Positions 48,462 to 60,506 of a stretch of DNA of 64,000 bases are shown one piece after another. The notes below the pieces were generated by a model. It had not been told where the DNA came from. It saw only the letters and a program-made list of their open reading frames with translations, and ran no database searches. A program made the position numbers and the translations under genes. The stretch spans positions 48,645,928-48,709,927 of the forward strand of contig NC_041019.1 in the NCBI RefSeq assembly GCF_004193775.1, given 5' to 3'. Numbering within the stretch: the stretch's first letter is position 1; each line of letters begins with the position of its first letter. Origin of the DNA: Glycine soja. Lineage: Eukaryota; Streptophyta; Magnoliopsida; Fabales; Fabaceae.

Positions 48462-50715
48462 ATGGTTTATTTCGCCGTCGTTCTTGTAGGATATAGCTCA
48501 GCCTCCACCGCCACATATAACTCTTCTCCTTTTGGATTCGCATTTCTCTTTCTCCACCGCAACACACTCACCTTGAGGTATTTTCTTCTTCCTTTTTCTT
48601 TCACTACAACTTGGTATCTAATTTTTTTAAAATTTTTTTTTCAACCTTCCTTTTCTCTACGAGCATTTTCCGCTATGGCCGAAGAATTTGTGAAGGGCTC
48701 TGTTCATCAAAACGGCGTCGCTGTCATAACCCTCGATCGCCCCAAAGGTATTTCCTTCTTTCTTTTTCTTTTTTCTTTTTCTGCGACTCATATGAAGTCA
48801 ACGAGCGTGCTGTGAAGACTTGACAAGTTAGTATTTTTCTGCATACTATATTTTTTTATGTGAAGAGATGAAAATTTGTCTTGAATTAATTTTCATTTTA
48901 TATGATGTACGTGTTGTGCCTAAACATTTTTGTTTTTGTGATTCCGATGGTTGTGTGATTATTTGTTTAAAAGGTTGCATTAGGTGCTCCTGAGGATGGT
49001 ATTATGACAGTTGAACTTCTTGAAAGGTTGTATTTGGAGATAAGGAATAAGGACACCAACAGTGCAACTCATATGAAGTCAGCTATTGTGTTGTCAACCC
49101 TTGGCAAGTTAGTATTTTTATGCATAATATATTTTTTTTATGTGAAGAGTTGAAAATTTGTCTTGAATTAATTTTCATTTTATATGATGTATGTGTTGTG
49201 CCTGAACATTTTTGTTTTTGTGATGCCAATGGTTGTGTGATTATTTGTTTAAAAGGCTGCATTAGGTGCTCCTGAGGATGGTATTATGACAACTAAACTT
49301 CTTGAAAGGTTGTATTTGGAGATAAGGAACAAGGACACAAGCAGTGCGACTCATATGAAGTCACCGAGCGTGCTGTGAACACTTGGCAAGTTTGTATTTT
49401 TTGAGCAGTTTGGTGATTCGCATTTCTCTTTCTCCACCGCAACACACTCACCTTTAGGTATTTTCTTCTTCCTTTTTCTTTTTCTTTTTCTTTCACTGCA
49501 GCTTGGTATCTAATTTTTTTTTATTTTTTTTCAACCTTCCTTTTCTCTACGAGCATTTTCCGCTATGGCCAAAGTATTCGTGAAGGGCTCTGTTCATCAA
49601 AATGGTGTCGTTGTCATAACCCTCGATCACCTCAAAGGTATTTCCTTTTTTCTTTTTCTTTTTCTTTTTCTGCGACTCATATGAAGTCACTGAGCATGAT
49701 GTGAAGACTTGGCAAGTTAGTATTTTTCTGCATAATATATTTTTTTTATGTGAAGAGATGAAAATTTGTCTTGGATTAATTTTCATTTTATATGATGTAC
49801 ATGTTGTGCCTGAACATTTTTGTTTTTGTGATTTCGATGGTTGTGTAATTATTTGTTTAAAAGGCTACATTAGGTGCTCCTGAGGATGGTATCATGATAG
49901 CTGAACTTCTTGAAAGGTTGTCATTTTTTTTCAACCTTCCTTTTCTGTGCGAGCATTTTCCGCTATGGCCGAAGAATTCGTGAAGGGCTCTGTTCATCAA
50001 AATGGCGTCGCTGTCATAACCCTTGATCGCCCCAAAGGTATTTCCTTCTTTCTTTTTCTTTTTCTGCGATTCATATGAAGTCACCGGACCGTGCTATGAA
50101 GACTTGACAAGTTAGTATTTTTCTGCATAATATGTTTTTTTTATATGAAGAGATGAAAATTTGTCTTGGATTAATTTTCATTTTATATGATGTACGTGCT
50201 TCTTTTTCTTTTTCTTTCACTGTAGCTTGGTATCTAATTTTTTTTCAACCTTCCTTTTCTTTGCGAGCATTTTCCATTATGGCCGAAGAATTTGTGGAGG
50301 GCTCTGTTCATCAAAACAATGTTGCTGTCATGACCCTCGATCGCCCCAAAGGTATTTCCTTCTTTCTTTTTCTTTTTCTGCGACTCATATATATGAAGTC
50401 ACCGAGCGTGCTGTGAAGACTTGGCAAGTTAGTATTTTTCTGCATAATATATTTTTTTTATGTTAAGAGATGAAAATTTGTCTTGGATTAATTTTCATTT
50501 TATATGATGTATGTGTTGTACCTGGACATTTTTTGTTTTTTGTGATTCCGATGGTTGTGTGATTATTTGTTTGAAAGGCTGCATTAGGTGCTCCTGAGGA
50601 TGGTATATGACAACTGAACTTCTTGCAAGGTTGTATTTGGAGATAATGAATCAGGACATCAGTAGTGTGACTCATATGAAGTCACTAACCGTGTTGTCAA
50701 TTGGTGAGTCTACGA
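48462..50715 (+). pseudogene. Tandem array of first-exon copies of a 3-hydroxyisobutyryl-CoA hydrolase-like gene
   Basis: Four copies of a 73-base exon, starting ATGGCC and ending at a GT donor after CCCAAAG, lie at 48675-48747, 49565-49637, 49965-50037 and 50279-50351. The first encodes [17 protein letters not shown], then ITLDRPK, the start of plant crotonase-fold CHY1-like hydrolases (valine catabolism and related steps). Copy 2 has changed residues; copy 4 has N-N for N-G. No crotonase body follows any of them. A second motif, GCATTAGGTGCTCCTGAGG after an AG, also occurs four times (48974, 49255, 49863 and 50579) and encodes ALGAPEDGIM-like text that I do not recognise. The units are ragged, with partial copies between them. 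A longer open frame begins at 48462 and could give an N-terminal extension for copy 1. Confidence 0.75.
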
Positions 50716-50722
50716 GATTTTT

Positions 50723-51398
50723 CTTTAATTAGTAGTCCCATCAAAGATAATTTTTTTTAAAGTTCTTTATTATTATTTTCATCTATTTTACAAAATAAAA
50801 TCTTGTTAAATAGCAGGCATCAAATAATTATGTTAAAAGAAAGTTATCAAATAACTAGATTTCTGTTAATTGGTTATTGGTATTAAAGAATTAATCAATT
50901 GTCATTCGTTACTTGAACACAATTAACTATGAAAGAGCACATATATGTGAATATTCATTGATCAATGAATGAATTAATAATTAAGTATTTATCATATTTG
51001 TTCCATTTTCTTTTTCTGTCATATAGTATGTGAAACTCATTAATTGAACACGGCTGTCTCATAATAATCTGGAACACTACATAGTTTATTTTAAAAAATG
51101 TTAACTTGTTAAATAACAATTATCAATAAGTCAGTTTCTCTTAGTTGGTTATTAGTAGTTAAATTAATCAATTGTCATTTATTAATTGAACATGGTTGAT
51201 TGATACTTACAAACATATATGAAAACTTGGTTCATCCATGACTTGAATGTAAACAAAGCATTCTTGCATAGAGAACTCGATGAAGATATATATACGGTGG
51301 TTTCACAAGTTCTTCACTATTCATAACCAAGAAAGGTGTGCAAGTTGTTCAAGTCCCTTTAAGGACTTAAGCAGGCTAGGAAGAAGTGGCATGAAAGG
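50723..51398. repeat. Segment B1, second copy of 45547-46234
   Basis: Same order and orientation as segment A1, with point differences and small gaps. At its right end, ATGAAAGG, it jumps directly to sequence matching 47341 onward, so the 1.1 kb containing exon 2 of the membrane-protein gene is missing here. The junction shares GAAAGG with both parents. Confidence 0.85.
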
Positions 51399-51437
51399 AG
51401 AAGTGCACGGGAAAGAGCATATAGTGTATATAATAAC

Positions 51438-51475
51438 CTCAATGAAGTGAAATGATTGGAATTCAGGGCAGACAT
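51438..51475 (-). pseudogene. Orphan exon 1 copy of the membrane-protein gene
   Basis: This 38-base exon (MSALNSNHFTSL) with its GT donor is the counterpart of 47380-47417, differing by one Thr to Asn change. No exon 2 follows, because the internal deletion removed it. Upstream, three GGGGCGCGT boxes remain (about 51,577, 51,616 and 51,657), but the TATAAATTC boxes are gone. Confidence 0.8.
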
Positions 51476-51709
51476 GTTTGTTTGTTGTATCCTGAGATAA
51501 CAAAAGGCTTCTTCACGCTTATTTTGTTAAGGGAAAAATGAGAGAACTGAAGATGTATATATGATGAGGATTTTGTGTGGGGCGCGTGGGTTGTATAATG
51601 AGGATTATGTGTGGGGCGCGTGAGTTGTAGAGAAAAGGGGAACGGGATTTTGTGTGGGGCGCGTTATCTCGGACTGCCAATCACCTAAAGAATCACCTCA
51701 CTCCTACTT

Positions 51710-51931
51710 GTTTAACCCAATTACTAATACTCGGTAGCCGCTGGTACCGCTTATGCGGTATCTTTCATTAATCATTTTAATAAATTACAAAAAAAGTATT
51801 TAAAAATTAATAATTAACTATTGTAAAATATTTAAAATAATTCATCTTGTAAATTTAAATTCCTCTTAATTAAGCCAGATTACTAGTAAAATATTTTAAC
51901 ACATTCATTCTAATAATATATATATATATAT
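51710..51931. repeat. Dispersed ~220 bp repeat, copy 2 of 3
   Basis: Matches 47930-48150 and 56985-57238 and ends in (TA)n. It begins TTTAACCCAATTACTAATAC and includes CGGTAGCCGCTGGTACC, a small variant of the copy 1 text. Confidence 0.75.
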
Positions 51932-52374
51932 AGAGGAGGGTTAGAATAACCTTTTCATCGGTCTAGCGAAAGGACCAGTTGACACGTAATTATGGCCGAG
52001 CAAGGGGTAAAATTGAAATTTTGGAAAAAACTAACACGTCACTTTTTTTTTTATTTTTTTTACTTTTTCAGTAACGTCCTTAAAGATAAGGTGGTATCTC
52101 TGTATCCAAAGTCCAAACAGATTTTACTTACAAAAATATTTTTTTTTAAAAAAAATATTAAAATTTTGATTTTAAAAAAAATAAATTCATTGTTAAATAT
52201 TTTTTTAATTATTTATATATAAATAAATTTATTATAGCGTATGTGTCTAAAAAATTATTAAGAAAAAATATTAAATTATGTAAAAAATTTAAAATAAAAT
52301 TAACTTTTTAATTAAATTATGCAAAAATTTAAGTGACGTGTTTCATACAAACTTTTGGAATTGACCCCTGTTGT

Positions 52375-54170
52375 TTCCTACGACTTTTGGGATTGACCTA
52401 TTGGGAATGCAATTTTATATTTTGGATTAGCCAATATGAAAGTTTAAAAGAACGCTGGAATCAATTTTTTGGTATAGAAAAAAAACAGGCAATATAATTT
52501 TGTTGTTTTTAATATAATTTTATATAGATTTTCTTTTGTCACAGGTAATTCACAAAAATTTAGAAATTAAATTATAAAAAATATATTTTGTTGTTATTAA
52601 TATAATTTTATATAGATTTTCTTTTGCTATACAATTTAGTATTAGGAATTAGTTTTTTTTAAGCTTAAATATATTTTTAAAAATTTAATAATTTATTTTT
52701 TTTCCTTTAAAAAGTAATGTTTTTATTAGTCCATCCATTTTTTAATAATAATTTTTAATTTCTTTTATTCTTCTTTAGGTTAGTGGTATCACAAATTATT
52801 TAAATTGATTTCTTATCATTAAAACTAATAACACGGGATTATCTCCTTATTCAAATCCAGAGATAAAATATAATAATAGATATAACAGCAGATTCCAGAT
52901 TCCACTTAAAGAAATAACTTTTTTAAGAAAATATTAAAAATTTGATTTTAGTAAAAGTAAATTCATTGTTAAATATTTTTTTTAATTACTTATATACAAA
53001 TAAATTTATTATAACATATATGTCTATAAAAATCATTAAGAAAAAAATGTTAAATTATATAAAAATTCTAAAATAAAATTAATTACTAATAAAAATTACA
53101 GACTTTTTGATTAAATTATATAAAAAATTTAAGTGACGGGCATGTCCAAGGTGAAAGCAGATGTACTAATCAAATATCAATAAAACTGATTTTTGGTTAT
53201 CGAAAAATTATACAAAAATTTTAAAAAATTTAAGTGACGGGCATGTCCAAGGTGAAAGCAGATGTACTAATCAAATATCAATAAAACTGATTTTTGGTTA
53301 TCGAAAAATTATACAAAAATTTTAAAAAATTTAAGTGACGGGCATGTCCAAGGTGAAAGCAGATGTACTAATCAAATATCAATAAAACTGATTTTTGGTT
53401 ATCGAAAAATTATACAAAAAATTTTAAAAATTTAAGTGACGGGCATGCCCAAGGGTAAAAGCAGATGTAGTAATCAAATATCTATAAAACTGATTTTTGG
53501 TTATCGAAAAAACCCAAATCCTAACCATGCCTAATCAATTCAAATATTATTTATCAAAATAGAAATTAATTCAGACGGTAGTCATTAGCCCAGGTTTTGT
53601 CGCCAGGTCTATGCATAGTTGCATGCATGTTGGATTGACACGTGTGTTTACAAGCCTGTTGCTTCTTACGACTTTTGGGATTGACCTATTGGGAATGCAA
53701 TTTTATATTTTGGATTAGCCAATATGAAAGTTTAAAAGAATGCTGGAATCAATTTTTTGGTATAGAAAAAAACAGGCAATATAATTTTGTTGTTTTTAAT
53801 ATAATTTTATATAGATTTTCTTTTGTCACAGGTAATCCACAAAAATTTAGAAATTAAATTATAAAAAATATATTTTGTTGTTATTAATATAATTTTATAT
53901 AGATTTTCTTTTGCTATACAAATTAGTATTAGGAATTAGTTTTTTTAAGCTTAAATATATTTTTTAAAATTTGATAATTTTTTTATTCCTTTAAAAATTG
54001 ATGTTTTTATTAGTCCATCGATTTTTTAATAATAATTTTTAATTTTTCTTATTTTTTATGTTAGTGGTATCACAATTTATTTGAATTGATTTCTCATCAT
54101 TAAAACTAATATCACGGGATTGTTTCTTTATCCTAATCCAAAGATGGAATATAATAATAGATACAACAAT
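52375..54170. repeat. Direct duplication of a ~500 bp segment
   Basis: The stretch starting TACGACTTTTGGGATTGACC at about 52,379 recurs at about 53,668, and the two match to about 52,880 and 54,160 (through ATCACGGGATT). The preceding AT-rich block (about 52,130-52,340) also resembles 52,920-53,130, so the whole looks like a diverged tandem duplication. The unit between them expanded by the minisatellite. LTRs are unlikely: no TG/CA ends or primer site are seen. Confidence 0.75.
53133..53509. repeat. 101 bp minisatellite, about 3.8 copies
   Basis: Units start GTGACGGGCATG at 53133, 53234, 53335 and 53436; each is 101 bp and the first three are nearly identical. Each contains GGTGAAAGCAGATGTACTAA and ACTGATTTTTGGTTATCG. 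The last copy is slightly diverged and partial. Non-coding. Confidence 0.92.
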
Positions 54171-55114
54171 TTAGTAGTGTAAGAAATTTTATATAAAAGT
54201 TAATTCAAAAATTTGATTGATGTAAAATTTTTTATATCATTAATCAATCATAATTTTTTCCAATATTACTTATAAAATAATCATTATAAAAAATAATAAA
54301 TTTATTGATTATGTAATAATATAATCTGCACACATATTATTTATTTATTAAATTATAGTTAAAGATGATAAAATTATCAAAATTTATAAATTATTTTCAT
54401 TCATTTTAAAAAAGTATATAAATATATAATTTATACACATATTATTCATTTATTAAATTATAATTTGAGAGGGTAAAATTATCAAAGTTTATAAGAAGAA
54501 TAATATTTAAGATGATAAAATAATGTTTAGTACAATGTTTTCCTAGGTTGACATCAAATGGGAGGAAAATGTTTGTTGCTTAATTTTATTTTTGCTTTAA
54601 TATCCTAAATAAAAATTGTAAACATACAATACATTTTTATTTTTATTATTTTTAATATCATCACAACCTTAATAAAAAATGAAACAATTGAAAAGTATAG
54701 GCCACATGCAGCTCGCCTTTGGGCTATTGTCTGTCTTCTTGGACCTCCGTTCTACAATTGTGAGTTTGTGACATGTAACACCGTTCTTGGACCGCCGACA
54801 ACAGAAAAACATTTTTTTCAAAATTTTAATTTTACCCCTTACTTAAGTCACATGTCAACAAAATAGAATGTCTACTTTGGTCTTTTTGCTAGACTACTCT
54901 TTTAATTATATCTGTAGATTGTGTTATTCATATAATAAACAGAAAAAAAATATAAATATATAATCATAGTATCATTTATAAAAATATATTATCTTAAAAT
55001 AAATTCCAAAATAATATATTACATTAAGATAAAAATCTGCTACCTTGAAAGTGTGACTTGCTTAGTTTATGTTTTCTATTTCCATGTTTGATTGAGTTGA
55101 GTTACATTTTGGTT

Positions 55115-55820
55115 TAATTTTTTTTCAGTGAAATGATCTATGATTTTTGGACTCTATTATTTATGTTTTATTTCTCAGTTTTTTTTTTGTCATTTCAAAT
55201 ACTTTACTATTTCTTTGTTATATGAAATCTTAATAGAAGTTACTTTTAATTTTAAATAATTGCTTTGATTGGGATGTGGCTTGGGAGACGAACTAGGTGT
55301 TGTGTTTCAAAAAAATTAAACATATTTCTTAATCACATGTTTTTTAGTTAGGGTAAAGATCACAATTATCATTCACAAGAAACAATCATGTTCAAGATTA
55401 TTATATACAAAGGATTATAAGTATTAGCTTATTCTTATCCAAATGTTGATGCATATGATTTAACTTTTTTAAGTGGAATGATCTATGATTTTTGGACTCT
55501 ATTATATGTGGTTTATTTCTCAGTTATTTTGTTTCATTTTTTCTTCTTCTTTTCAAATACTTTATTATTTCATTACTATATGAAATCTTAAAAGAAGTTG
55601 TTTCTAATTTCAATTATTTGTTTTGATTAGGGTGTGACTTGAGAGATGAACTGGATGTTATGTTTTAAAAAAAATAAACATATTTCTTAACCACATATTT
55701 TTAGTTAAGGTAAAAATCACAATTATCATTCATGGAAAACAATCATGTTCAAGATTATTATAGACCAAAAATTATAAGATGTTTTACTCATTTAGGCTTA
55801 TTCATGAAAGTAAGTTTTTA
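55115..55820. repeat. Tandem duplication, 345 bp period
   Basis: ATGATCTATGATTTTTGGACT occurs at 55133 and 55478, and the following ~330 bp match, including GTTCAAGATTATTATA near 55,392 and 55,746. The copies are diverged, AT-rich and non-coding; the open frame at 55732-56064 lies at the end of copy 2 and has no family signature. Confidence 0.8.
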
Positions 55821-56064
55821 CCATAAATTTGTTGTTTTACATTTTCTTCTTTTACATGTGCATGTTAATGTTCAATGGTGTTTGCTAATATACTTTAAAA
55901 CATCTTTAGGCCCTGGAAATTATATATTTGTCATTTCATGTTTTGAGTTACTGACATTGATATCCAACGATATCAAGCAACCAATGGATATTTTGATGGT
56001 TATAATGTGGATATTTATCATGATTCTAAGTTATTTCTCATCTTTTGGTTATCAATTATTGTAA

Positions 56065-56984
56065 ACAAATACTATTTTATATCAATAATATAATATTATT
56101 TATCTTTTACTATTTGCACTTTGTTCATATTTTGTGAAATAATGAATGTCATAGCAACACAACCAAAATGGGTACCATGCCCACTAAAATGCACAAGAAA
56201 CCAATGCACCTCAAATTTTATGGAAAATCCCACCCAAAGGGATATTCTTTCCTTTATCAGCAAATAAGTTACAACAAACTTATAATATCTTTCATACAAT
56301 TTTGTTATTTTTTTTTTTTCATCTTTATCCTTATGTTGGAATTATCATGAATACCATGAAAACATAGCAACAAAAATAGCACTAAGAATAATCACTAATT
56401 GGTAATTTCAAGGTCTCCAGGACTAATAATATAGGTTTTATGTCACAAAATTGCAAAACATCCTATTTCCAACTACAACCTATTTTCAATTTTTCAAACA
56501 ATAACTTGCAAACATTCTTTATTTCTGAAAAGACCTTTAGTAATTGGGTAAAAGTTGATAGGTAAGTAGCAATTATTTTTATAATCCTACACACCTAATT
56601 AAACATGGTCCATATTACAAAACTTCAAAATTAATGTAAAATTTAAGATCAACTTAAATATTATAGCATTGTCAACAAAAAATTTAATAATAACTATATT
56701 TATAATATTGTTAATTCGTACATCTATTTATATTACATGAATACCAATTAAGGTATATGAATTAAGCTCAGATTCTAATTTTTCAAACATTCAAAAAAAT
56801 ATTTTAGTTTTTAATCTAAACACAATTTCAATGCTAAAAAAAAATGGAAGGAAAGGGAACGACCCGTGGCTAAGCACAAATAACCGACTATTTTTCAATA
56901 AAGGTCGATTTTACTTTTTATGCTCAGAGTTGTGGATCATAACAAATGAGTTAAGTCATTCCTCCATTGCAATTTATAAATGGA
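56065..56984. other. AT-rich intergenic DNA
   Basis: No gene or clear element recognised. Short open frames near 56,096-56,350 overlap on opposite strands and are read as chance. Confidence 0.5.
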
Positions 56985-57191
56985 TGTGGGTTGTCTGACC
57001 TAATTACTAATACTCGCTGGAGGCACGTACCAACTATACTGTATCTTTCATTAATCATTTTAATAAATTACAAAATGAATTTAAAAATTAATAATTAACT
57101 ATTGTAAAATATTTAAAATCATTTATCTTGTAAATTTAACTTCCTATTAATTAAGCCAAATTACTAGTATAATATTTTAACACATTCATTC

Positions 57192-57238
<47 letters not shown>
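56985..57238. repeat. Dispersed ~220 bp repeat, copy 3 of 3, with long (TA)n
   Basis: Begins near GTTGTCTGACCTAATTACTA and matches copies 1 and 2. It ends in the longest TA run of the three (about 57,197-57,240), followed by GAGGAGGGTTAGAA as in copy 2. Confidence 0.75.
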
Positions 57239-57243
<5 letters not shown>

Positions 57244-57905
57244 GAGGAGGGTTAGAAACGTACTTTTTTAAACATTTTTAATTATTATAATAAATAAAAG
57301 AGAATGTGTTTGAACGAGTGTGTCAAAAAATATATTTTTAATGTTTCTCATCTTTTAATATCTAAAATTATCATTTTATCACACGACCTAAATTTTCTTT
57401 AAATTCATCATTTAATTGTTGTTTATTTTAAAGCAACACCTAATTAATTTTAAATATTTAAGTAAGATTAAAATGCGTGTCTAAATAATTCTATTTAAAA
57501 TAAAAAATTTAATTATTATACATTATTAATATAAAAAGTTTTAAATTAAAAATCAATTAAAAATTATTATTAGTACGACATGTAAGATAATTACAGTAAA
57601 AACACTTAATTACTTTATATAATAATTTATGATTAAATAAAAATGTAAAATTATTTTATACTATTACTACATAACATATATTTTCTCATAAAATATGTTT
57701 TTATTCTTTAAAATATTTGGAAATATTAGTTTTAGTTTTTATAAAAATCAATATATTTTGCATTTATACAGTTATATAATAATATAATTTTAGTTTCTCA
57801 TTAAAAGTCATATCCCGATACGATCAAATTCAGCTAAGTTTTCGTCATCGTTCATAAAATAGCCTATTTGACATATTAGGATAAATTTGTTAGTGAAATG
57901 ATTGT
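57239..57905. other. AT-rich spacer
   Basis: Nothing recognisable beyond AT-rich low-complexity sequence. Confidence 0.5.
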
Positions 57906-59018
57906 CAACATGACCATATCTAATTGTTAGTATAAGGACATATTTGTCATATAATATCTTTTTTGACCTTTTGTCTTTCCACCTCGCTGACAAATGCATC
58001 CCTAAAAGATGAAAATGCAAAATTACAAAATTTAGTCTCTCAAAGTGTAAAAAATGTAACAAATATATCCAAACGTTAATAATAGATTGTGACTCATTAT
58101 TATAATTTTAAAAATTTTATAATGATTGCGATAAAAGTTTGGGAGATATATATCATACCGCTAAGTGTCTATTTATGTTATATAAATTTTAAGTTTAATC
58201 AACTATTAAGACATGCATAAAATATTATCAATGGAAGTCAATTTTTATTGCTTTGACGAATTCTTCTTAATTTTCTTTAGCTACAAAAAAAAAATCAATC
58301 ATTTGGTTGTTAATTCTTGAATAAATGTTATCAACACAAAAAAAAGAAAAAATATATTATAAAACGATAAGAAAATCATTCATTATGTTTAATCAAATAT
58401 TATTTATTTAATTGTTTTTTAATAAACTTTTCATAATAAAAATATGAATGTCTATTAGTATATGCAATGACATCAAATTTCAAATTATAATAAAAGTTTG
58501 TTGATTTTTATTTTTTTTAAATCATAAACAATTATTTTTTATTGACTGATCATTTAAAAAATCACAACCTTAAAAAAAAATTCCAAATGAAGCGAGCTTT
58601 TTTTTAAAAATTAAAATTTTCATTGTAATTTTAATTTTCCCTAAAAATTATTCATGGATCTAATTTAATTATAATGTTTTACAATAAATATTTTTTTTAC
58701 TTGAACCTTTCAATCCATGAGAGTGAAAAAATTATTTATAGTTTATAAAAGGAGTATTCTTTTTTTTTAAGACTCAATTTAATTTATGGGTTTGTTTTAA
58801 AAAAAATTTCGTAATCATTATAAATGTTTTCAAATTATAATAATGAGTCACAATCTACTGTTAATGTTTAGATATATTTGTCTTACTTTTTACATTTTTG
58901 GAAACTAAATTTTATATTTTAATCCTTAAAGGACCCATTTGTAAGCAGAGTGGGAAAATGAAAAGTTAAAATAATATTATATAACAAATATACTCCTATA
59001 CTGACAATTAGAGTTGGT
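57906..59018. repeat. 1.1 kb foldback element next to the LINE fragment
   Basis: The left arm (about 57,906-58,135) and the reverse complement of the right arm (about 58,795-59,018) match over about 225 bp, sharing AATAGATTGTGACTCATTAT-like, CTAATTGT(T/C)AGTATA and CATGACCA phrases. The middle is about 660 bp of AT-rich non-coding DNA. It abuts the broken end of the LINE reading frame exactly where that frame loses similarity (after IALIPK), suggesting that the foldback inserted into or ended at the LINE. Confidence 0.75.
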
Positions 59019-60506
59019 CATGTCTTGGGGATTAAAGCTATAAAGGAAGCATTGCATCCTCGGGGAATGATACCATTAGCATGAAACTCATGAATATAGC
59101 GAAATATATCAGGCTTTAGTGTATCCCAAAACTGCTTTATGAATTTAAAATTCATGCCATCAGGACCTGGGCTCTTGTCACTACCACACTCCCAAACTGC
59201 ATTCTGTATTTCTATCTCCTGAAATGGAGCCACAAGCAAGGAGTTCTGCTGCTGATCTATGGTTTTGAAGCTAATACCTTCAATCTTGGGTCTTTGAATA
59301 TCTGCTTCTTGAAATCTCTTGGAGAAGAAGGTTCTGATTTCTTCCTTCACCTTATGAGGGTCATCTGTCCATATACCATCAATGAATAGTCCTTTAATGC
59401 AATTTCTATTTCTATTTGCATTCATCCTGATATGGAAGTAGCGTGTGTTGCAATCACCCTCCTTTAACCATCTTGATCTAGATTTCTGCCTTAGCAATGA
59501 TTCATGGGCTTGGGCAGCCATCCATAAAGATTCCTGTAACTGCTTTCTTTTGAGGATTTCCTGGTCAGTCAGCTGTCTGTGCATTGTGTCCTCCTCTAAC
59601 TTATTTAATTCATCTTCCAGGTTCTGAACTTTTTTGAAGCTATCTCCATATTGTTCCTTGTTCCATGTCTTTAATCTGTGCTTCAGCCTCTTAATTTTTT
59701 CTTTTAATACATATGCTCCCCACCCTGAAACTTGGACATAATTCCAGCATTGGTGTACTACTTCTCTGAAGGATTTGTCTGTTAACCAACAATTTAGTAT
59801 CCTAAAAGGTTTAGGACCTCAATCAACATTCTTACTTCTAAGTAGAATAAGACAGCGGTCAGAAAAATTTCTTGGCAAAGTAAATTGCACACTTTCTGGC
59901 CATCTGTCCCTCCATTCAGGGGATATTAAAAACCTGTCCAATCTGCTTCTAGACTCTCCATTTGATCTAAACCAAGTGTATTGTCTGCCCACAGAAGGAA
60001 CCTCCAGGACCTCTAAATCATCAATCCATTCATTGAATTCCTGCATACTATTCTCTCCAAATAGCCTTTCAGATTTTCCAATTCTCTCAGTTGGGTTCCT
60101 TATGCTGTTAAAGTCCCCAAGCACACACCACAGACCTACTTGGGATGACTGTTTCAGCTGTCTCAGTGTATCCCATAATATTCTCTTGTTGTGTATGTCA
60201 CAAGGAGAATATATGGTAACAATGCATACTTTCTGTGCTTCTCTGATGCATTCCCCTTCCAAGAAGATGAATCCATTACCAATTACCTTATTTTGTAGCT
60301 TGAATACTGTTTCATTCCACATGCAAAGGATATCACCCGCTGAGTTGTTAGCAGGTTGCATCTCCCACATAACTTCAGCACTTCCCCATAGAGCCTGACA
60401 TAATGACTTGTCAATTGTTTTTTTCTTAGTCTCTTGAATACACATCATATCAATATTCTCCTTGGTGATCAATCTCCTTATGGCAGCCCATTTTACTCCC
60501 CTCCCC
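59018..60506 (-). mobile_element. L1-type LINE fragment: endonuclease and start of reverse transcriptase
   Basis: On the minus strand one frame runs from 60506 to 59018 with a single TGA (59819-59821). The first part is an AP-type endonuclease: MCIQETKK, GDFNSIRNPTER, FNEWIDDLEV and SRLDRFLIS are visible. The second part is the linker and N-terminal RT: RSRWLKEGDCNTRYFH, KSPGPDGMNFKFIKQFW and IALIPK. The TGA falls where L1 proteins carry Trp (xWGPKPFR). The N-terminal endonuclease start and most of RT and RNase H are missing. Upstream (to the right), it stops at the junction with the copied DTX44 fragment. Confidence 0.88.

Larger units (their letters stand above)
51957..54895. mobile_element. 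Candidate non-autonomous DNA element bounded by inverted repeats
   Basis: The left end (about 51,957-52,040: GTCTAGCGAAAGGACC ... AAGGGGTAAAATTGAAATTTT) reappears in reverse complement at about 54,805-54,895 (AAAATTTTAATTTTACCCCTT ... GGTCTTTTTGCTAGAC). The interior is AT-rich and non-coding, with tandem duplications and the 101 bp minisatellite. Internal deletions or insertions between the arms, and the lack of a defined target duplication, keep this tentative. Confidence 0.45.

Noticed and set aside
53133..53509. Regular direct repeats resembling a CRISPR array
   Set aside because: The units are whole 101 bp minisatellite copies without unique spacers, in plant DNA.
52375..54170. Direct repeats read as LTRs of a retrotransposon
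   Set aside because: No TG/CA ends, primer site or polypurine tract; better explained as tandem duplication.
55732..56064. 110-codon open frame
   Set aside because: It starts at the end of an AT-rich tandem duplicate and has no family signature.
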